Of a stretch of 64,000 nucleotides of DNA, positions 61,046 to 64,000 are shown one piece after another. The notes under the pieces are model-generated. The model saw only the letters and a list, made by a program, of their open reading frames with translations. It was not told where the DNA came from and made no database searches. Numbering within the stretch: the first letter of the stretch is position 1; every line of letters begins with the position of its first letter. Made by a program: the position numbers and the translations under genes. Origin of the DNA: LMUY01 sp964244585 (GTDB taxonomy: Bacteria > Pseudomonadota > Alphaproteobacteria > Acetobacterales > Acetobacteraceae); NCBI GenBank assembly GCA_964244585.1, contig CAXTJM010000016.1, positions 1-64,000 on the forward strand. The letters run 5' to 3'.

Positions 61046-61170
61046 CCTGGTCGATCGTGGCGCGGCTGGCGGCCGCGCCGTCCTGCAACCAGCCCTCCGG
61101 CCTGACCGATCTGGACGCCATCGAGGCGGGATGGCGTGCGCGCGGGCTGACGCTGTCGTTCACCCGGTAG
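61042..61170 (+). pseudogene. Short frame with a DUF1028-like start, likely remnant
   Basis: A 42-codon frame starting MTWSIVARLAAAPSCNQPSG overlaps the dienelactone-hydrolase stop (ATGA). The first eight residues look like the usual start of DUF1028 Ntn-hydrolase-like proteins (M-T-x-S-I-V-A-R), but the rest does not continue. It may be a collapsed DUF1028 gene or a short uORF coupling to the lytic transglycosylase. Weak. Confidence 0.35.
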
Positions 61171-61172
61171 CC

Positions 61173-61931
61173 TTGGATCGCGCGGCCACATTGGCGTGCT
61201 GCCTGCTGCTCGGCACGGGGTTCGCTGCCCGGCCGGCGGGTGCCCTGCCGCTGCCGGAGGAATACGGCGCGAACCTGCCGTTGCGTCTGCCACCTCCTGG
61301 ACCGGCAAATACTCCGCAGGCCGCGCCGGCTGACTGCGAGACACCCATCCTGGCGGCCGAACGGCGCTACGGCATTCCCACCGGGCTGCTGCTTGCCATC
61401 GCCATCGTCGAGACGGGCCGGCCGGACAAGCGCGGCCAAAGACAAGCCTGGCCCTGGACCGTGAACGCGGCCGGGCAGGGCCAATTCTTCCAGGACAAGC
61501 CAGCCGCGGTGAAATGGGTGCTGCAAACCCAGCAGAGCGGCACGGCATCGATCGACATCGGCTGCCTGCAGGTCAACCTGGCGGCCCATCCCACCGCGTT
61601 CCGCAGCGTGGGCGACGGCTTCGATCCGGCCACGAACGCCGACTATGCCGGACGTTTCCTGATCAGCCTGTACCAGGAGGCGCGGGACTGGCGGATCGCC
61701 GTCGGCGAATACCATTCCCGCACCCTGGCCCTGGCCGAGCCGTATCGCGACCAGGTCGGGCGGCAGTATGCGCAGGCCAACACGCGGGAGCGCCTGTTCG
61801 TGCAATCCGTGGTGGCGCAGCGGGCGATGCTGATGCAGCAACTCCAGCTCGCCTGGGCCGCGACCCTGCCGCCGCCCAATCTGCCGCCACCCCCGGCGGC
61901 GGAGGTCCCGACCCGGCGTAGCTTCCCGTAG
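61173..61931 (+). CDS. Lytic transglycosylase-like (SLT fold) exported protein
   Basis: 252 residues from TTG 61173 (MDRAATLACCLLLGTGFAA), which has a signal peptide; no ATG/GTG gives a sensible signal. The SLT-like core is AAERRYGIPTGLLLAIAIVE with the catalytic-type Glu at the end, followed by GCLQVNLAAHP (Gln-Val-Asn) and ADYAGRFLISLYQEA and GEYHSRTLAL. It could cleave peptidoglycan glycan strands in the periplasm, e.g. to let envelope machines pass. A TTG start just two bases after the remnant suggests coupling. Confidence 0.82.
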   Translation: MDRAATLACCLLLGTGFAARPAGALPLPEEYGANLPLRLPPPGPANTPQAAPADCETPILAAERRYGIPTGLLLAIAIVETGRPDKRGQRQAWPWTVNAAGQGQFFQDKPAAVKWVLQTQQSGTASIDIGCLQVNLAAHPTAFRSVGDGFDPATNADYAGRFLISLYQEARDWRIAVGEYHSRTLALAEPYRDQVGRQYAQANTRERLFVQSVVAQRAMLMQQLQLAWAATLPPPNLPPPPAAEVPTRRSFP

Positions 61932-61941
61932 CGACGCCGCG

Positions 61942-63105
61942 TCAGATCCCCTTCGGCAGGGTGCGTTCCACCATGCGGGCATACAGCCCGGCGCCGAACG
62001 GGATCGCCGCGTCGTTGAAATTGTAGCGCGGATGGTGCGGCGACGCTCCCTCGCCGTTGCCCACCAGGATGTACGCGCCGGGCACCTGCTCCATCATGAA
62101 GGCGAAATCCTCCGAGCCCATGGTCGGGCCCTTGTGGCGGTCCACTGCCGCCTCCCCCACCAGCTCCGCCGCGGCGTCGGCATAGGCAACGGTCTGCACC
62201 GGGTCGTTGTCCAGCGGGGCGAAGATGGTGCGGAACTCCAGCGTGGCGGTGGCGCCGAACCCAGCCGCAATGCCGGCGACCAGGCCGCGCATCCGCTCCT
62301 CGATGCGGGCCATGACGTCCTTCTTGAACGCGCGGGCGGTGCCGGCGAGCTTGGCGGATTGCGGCACCACGTTGTAGGCGTCGCCGCTGACGATTCTGGT
62401 GACGCTGACCACGGCGGTGTCGGTCGGCGCGATGTTGCGCGACACCACGGATTGCAGCGCCGCGCCGATATGGCAGGCGGTCAGCACCGGGTCGACGCTC
62501 TGCTCCGGATGCGCCCCGTGGGAGCCCTTGCCCTCGACATGGATGTCGAAGAACGCGCCCCCGGCCATCGCCGGGCCGGGGCAGATCGCATACTGGCCCA
62601 CATCCATGCCCGGCCGGTTGTGCATGCCGAACACGGCGTCGCAGGGGAAGCGTTCGAAAAGCTTGTCGTCCAGCATGGCCAGGGCGCCGCCGATGCCCTC
62701 CTCGCCGGGCTGGAAGATGAAGTGGACGGTGCCGTTGAAGTCCTTGGTCTCCGCCAGGTAGCGGGCGGCGCCCAGCAGCATGGTGGTGTGGCCGTCATGG
62801 CCACAGGCATGCATCACGCCGGGCGTGTTGCTGCGATAGGGCAGGTCGTTCGCCTCCAGGATGGGCAGCGCGTCCATGTCCGCGCGCAGGCCGATGCGCG
62901 CCTGGCCGTTGCCGGCGCGCAGCACCCCGACCACGCCGGTCTTGCCGACGCCGCGGTGCACCTCGATCCCCCAGGATTCGAGCTTTGCCGCCACCAGCTC
63001 CGCCGTGCGATGCTCCTCCAGCCCCAATTCGGGATGCGCGTGCAGGTCCTGCCGGAAGGCGGTGAGTTCCTCGTGGTAGCGGCGGATCTGGTCGATGGCC
63101 GACAT
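61942..63105 (-). CDS. M20-family amidohydrolase (hippurate hydrolase-like)
   Basis: 387-residue metallopeptidase-like aminoacylase. M20D features: RQDLHAHPELGLEEHRTAE near 17, GLRADMDALPI, MHACGHDGHTTMLLG (metal His/Asp), FQPGEEGIGGA (Glu), and SEDFAFMMEQVPGAY with C-terminal HHPRYNFND. Likely cleaves N-acyl amino acids such as hippurate; indole-acetyl amino acids are also family substrates. Normal length. Convergent with the transglycosylase gene (10 bases apart). Confidence 0.92.
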   Translation of the reverse strand: MSAIDQIRRYHEELTAFRQDLHAHPELGLEEHRTAELVAAKLESWGIEVHRGVGKTGVVGVLRAGNGQARIGLRADMDALPILEANDLPYRSNTPGVMHACGHDGHTTMLLGAARYLAETKDFNGTVHFIFQPGEEGIGGALAMLDDKLFERFPCDAVFGMHNRPGMDVGQYAICPGPAMAGGAFFDIHVEGKGSHGAHPEQSVDPVLTACHIGAALQSVVSRNIAPTDTAVVSVTRIVSGDAYNVVPQSAKLAGTARAFKKDVMARIEERMRGLVAGIAAGFGATATLEFRTIFAPLDNDPVQTVAYADAAAELVGEAAVDRHKGPTMGSEDFAFMMEQVPGAYILVGNGEGASPHHPRYNFNDAAIPFGAGLYARMVERTLPKGI

Positions 63106-63226
63106 CGGCGGGTCTCCTGCGGGGGCGTGGCCAGCATGCTACAGCACGGGCGGGCTGGCGAAACCCCCGTTGACCCGGGGCACCCCGGAAGCTACCCCCG
63201 CCGCCTTGCACGGAGATCGGTGGACC

Positions 63227-63496
63227 ATGGCGACGGCAGAGAAGGCGGATGACGACACCCAGGTGGGCGGCATCGCGGCGGACCGGCTGCGCAGCATCAT
63301 CGAGCGGATCGAGCGGTTGGAGGAGGAGAAGAAGGCGCTGTCCTCCGACATCAAGGACATCTACTCGGAATCGAAATCCGCCGGCTTCGACGTCAAGGTG
63401 ATCCGGCAGATCATCAGCATCCGCAAGCAGGAGCCGGCGGACGTGGAGGAGCAGGAGACGCTGCTGGACCTGTATCGGCGCGCGCTTGGCATGTGA
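63227..63496 (+). CDS. gapR: GapR nucleoid-associated protein (DUF2312)
   Basis: 89-residue protein, same length as Caulobacter GapR, which binds overtwisted AT-rich DNA ahead of forks. The core ADRLRSIIERIERLEEEKKA forms a coiled-coil, then SDIKDIYSESKSAGFDVKVI and DLYRRALGM end the protein. ATG 63227 has CGGAG upstream and begins MATAEKADD. The frame extends further upstream but is not conserved. Divergent from the M20 gene across about 120 bases. Confidence 0.95.
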   Translation: MATAEKADDDTQVGGIAADRLRSIIERIERLEEEKKALSSDIKDIYSESKSAGFDVKVIRQIISIRKQEPADVEEQETLLDLYRRALGM

Positions 63497-63727
63497 CGCC
63501 GGGCTACTCGGGGCCACGGAAACGGATGGTGCTCGCGGCGGCCCCCGGCCACACTGCCGATGACGACGATGTGTCCCGAGCTGCCCAATCTTGCGGCAAA
63601 CCGTACCAGCGTGACCCGGGCGGCAGCGGTTTCGTTGGCGCGAGCCTGATCCACAAACAGGCAGACATGGTGATGGATTACAGATCGTCAGGGCGGAACT
63701 GTTTGCGCTGGCAGGTATTCAGGTCAA

Positions 63728-64000
63728 ATGGCCGAACGCCCAAAAGTCGTCGTTATAGTAGAAGATGAAATGCTCATCCGCCTCGATATGGTCGAGGTTT
63801 TGCATAATGATGGGTTCGACGTCATCGAGGCCGATAATGCCAGCGATGCACTTTCGATCCTGAGGCAGCAGCATGAGTCAATCCACGTCCTGTTTACGGA
63901 CGTGCACATGCCGGGCGGCATGAACGGCATGGAACTCGCCCACCATGCACGGCGGCATTGGCCGGCGATCGGCATCCTGATCGCCTCGGGCCAGGCCCGG
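63728..64000 (+). CDS. Single-domain response regulator (cut by window end)
   Basis: First 91 codons of a CheY-like receiver, read to the window edge. Starts MAERPKVVVIVEDEMLIRLD; acidic residues VEDE at 11-14, phosphoacceptor Asp58 in LFTDVHMPGGMNG. It shares LIR, GFDV-x-EA, FTDVHMPG, and WPAIGILIASGQAR-like segments with the regulator at 56974, so the two are paralogues. AGG precedes the ATG at 63728. Whether an output domain follows is not visible. Confidence 0.85.
   Translation, partial: MAERPKVVVIVEDEMLIRLDMVEVLHNDGFDVIEADNASDALSILRQQHESIHVLFTDVHMPGGMNGMELAHHARRHWPAIGILIASGQAR

Noticed and set aside
63497..63727. Short frames on both strands between gapR and the last response regulator
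   Set aside because: No recognisable protein and no convincing promoter or terminator.

Overview
The window is high-GC (roughly 68-70 percent by eye), densely packed bacterial chromosome. It looks like an alphaproteobacterium of the Acetobacteraceae/Rhodospirillales type. The best evidence is the cellulose locus in the acetic-acid-bacteria arrangement (bcsZ-bcsH-fused bcsAB-bcsC-bcsD). Supporting evidence is GapR (DUF2312), an MbfA-type ferritin/iron exporter, etfBA followed by a 3-hydroxybutyryl-CoA dehydrogenase, and the rsmB-rpe-heparinase-purH order. I see no tRNA, rRNA, CRISPR array, complete insertion sequence or prophage.

Layout. 0.2-2.5 kb: UDP-glucuronate decarboxylase and UDP-glucose dehydrogenase, which supply UDP-GlcA and UDP-xylose. 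2.6-4.9 kb: helicase HrpB. 5-8.7 kb: an HtrA/DegP lipoprotein protease coupled to an OmpR-type two-component system and a small secreted protein. 8.7-11.7 kb: a 2-oxoglutarate/Fe dioxygenase coupled to an MscS channel. 11.9-14.8 kb: a HIG1-like small membrane protein, then etfB-etfA-hbd behind a sigma70-like promoter. 14.9-27.9 kb (minus strand): the cellulose operon, extended at its 3' end by an AlgX/AlgJ-like acetyltransferase and an AlgF-like protein. This suggests acetylated cellulose, but the membrane O-acyltransferase (AlgI/WssH) is absent from the window. 28.1-30.2 kb: a secreted protein of unknown function divergent from the bcs operon, and an ArnT/GT39-like glycosyltransferase. 30.2-37.5 kb: rsmB, rpe, heparinase II/III, a GT4 glycosyltransferase, purH, and mbfA behind a Fur-box-like dyad.

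37.6-42.5 kb (minus strand): a PerM-like transporter followed by a peptide/nickel-type ABC transporter (B, C, D, F) without a binding protein. 42.6-44.4 kb: hydroxypyruvate isomerase and an XRE regulator preceded by two palindromes. 44.5-48.2 kb: a tight operon of Nudix hydrolase, AlaX, SseA, MetC and HisI. 48.4-52.0 kb: a lower-GC BLUF photoreceptor, a DUF952 protein, a GNAT/nitrilase pair overlapping lpxB, and then a convergent GnnA-like oxidoreductase (to 53.0 kb). 53.1-57.4 kb: secD, secF, an EAL protein with a receiver-like N-terminus, and a single-domain response regulator. 57.5-64 kb: ada, a bile-acid:sodium-symporter-like carrier, small proteins, a dienelactone hydrolase, a lytic-transglycosylase-like protein, an M20 amidohydrolase, gapR, and a second single-domain response regulator cut by the window end.

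The main theme is the cell surface: nucleotide sugars, cellulose synthesis with likely acetylation, glycosyltransferases, lipid A and envelope stress. c-di-GMP (PilZ domain of BcsA, the EAL protein) and blue light (BLUF) are plausible inputs. No intergenic stretch exceeds about 300 bases. The longest are 48212-48424 and 63497-63727, where I recognise nothing.
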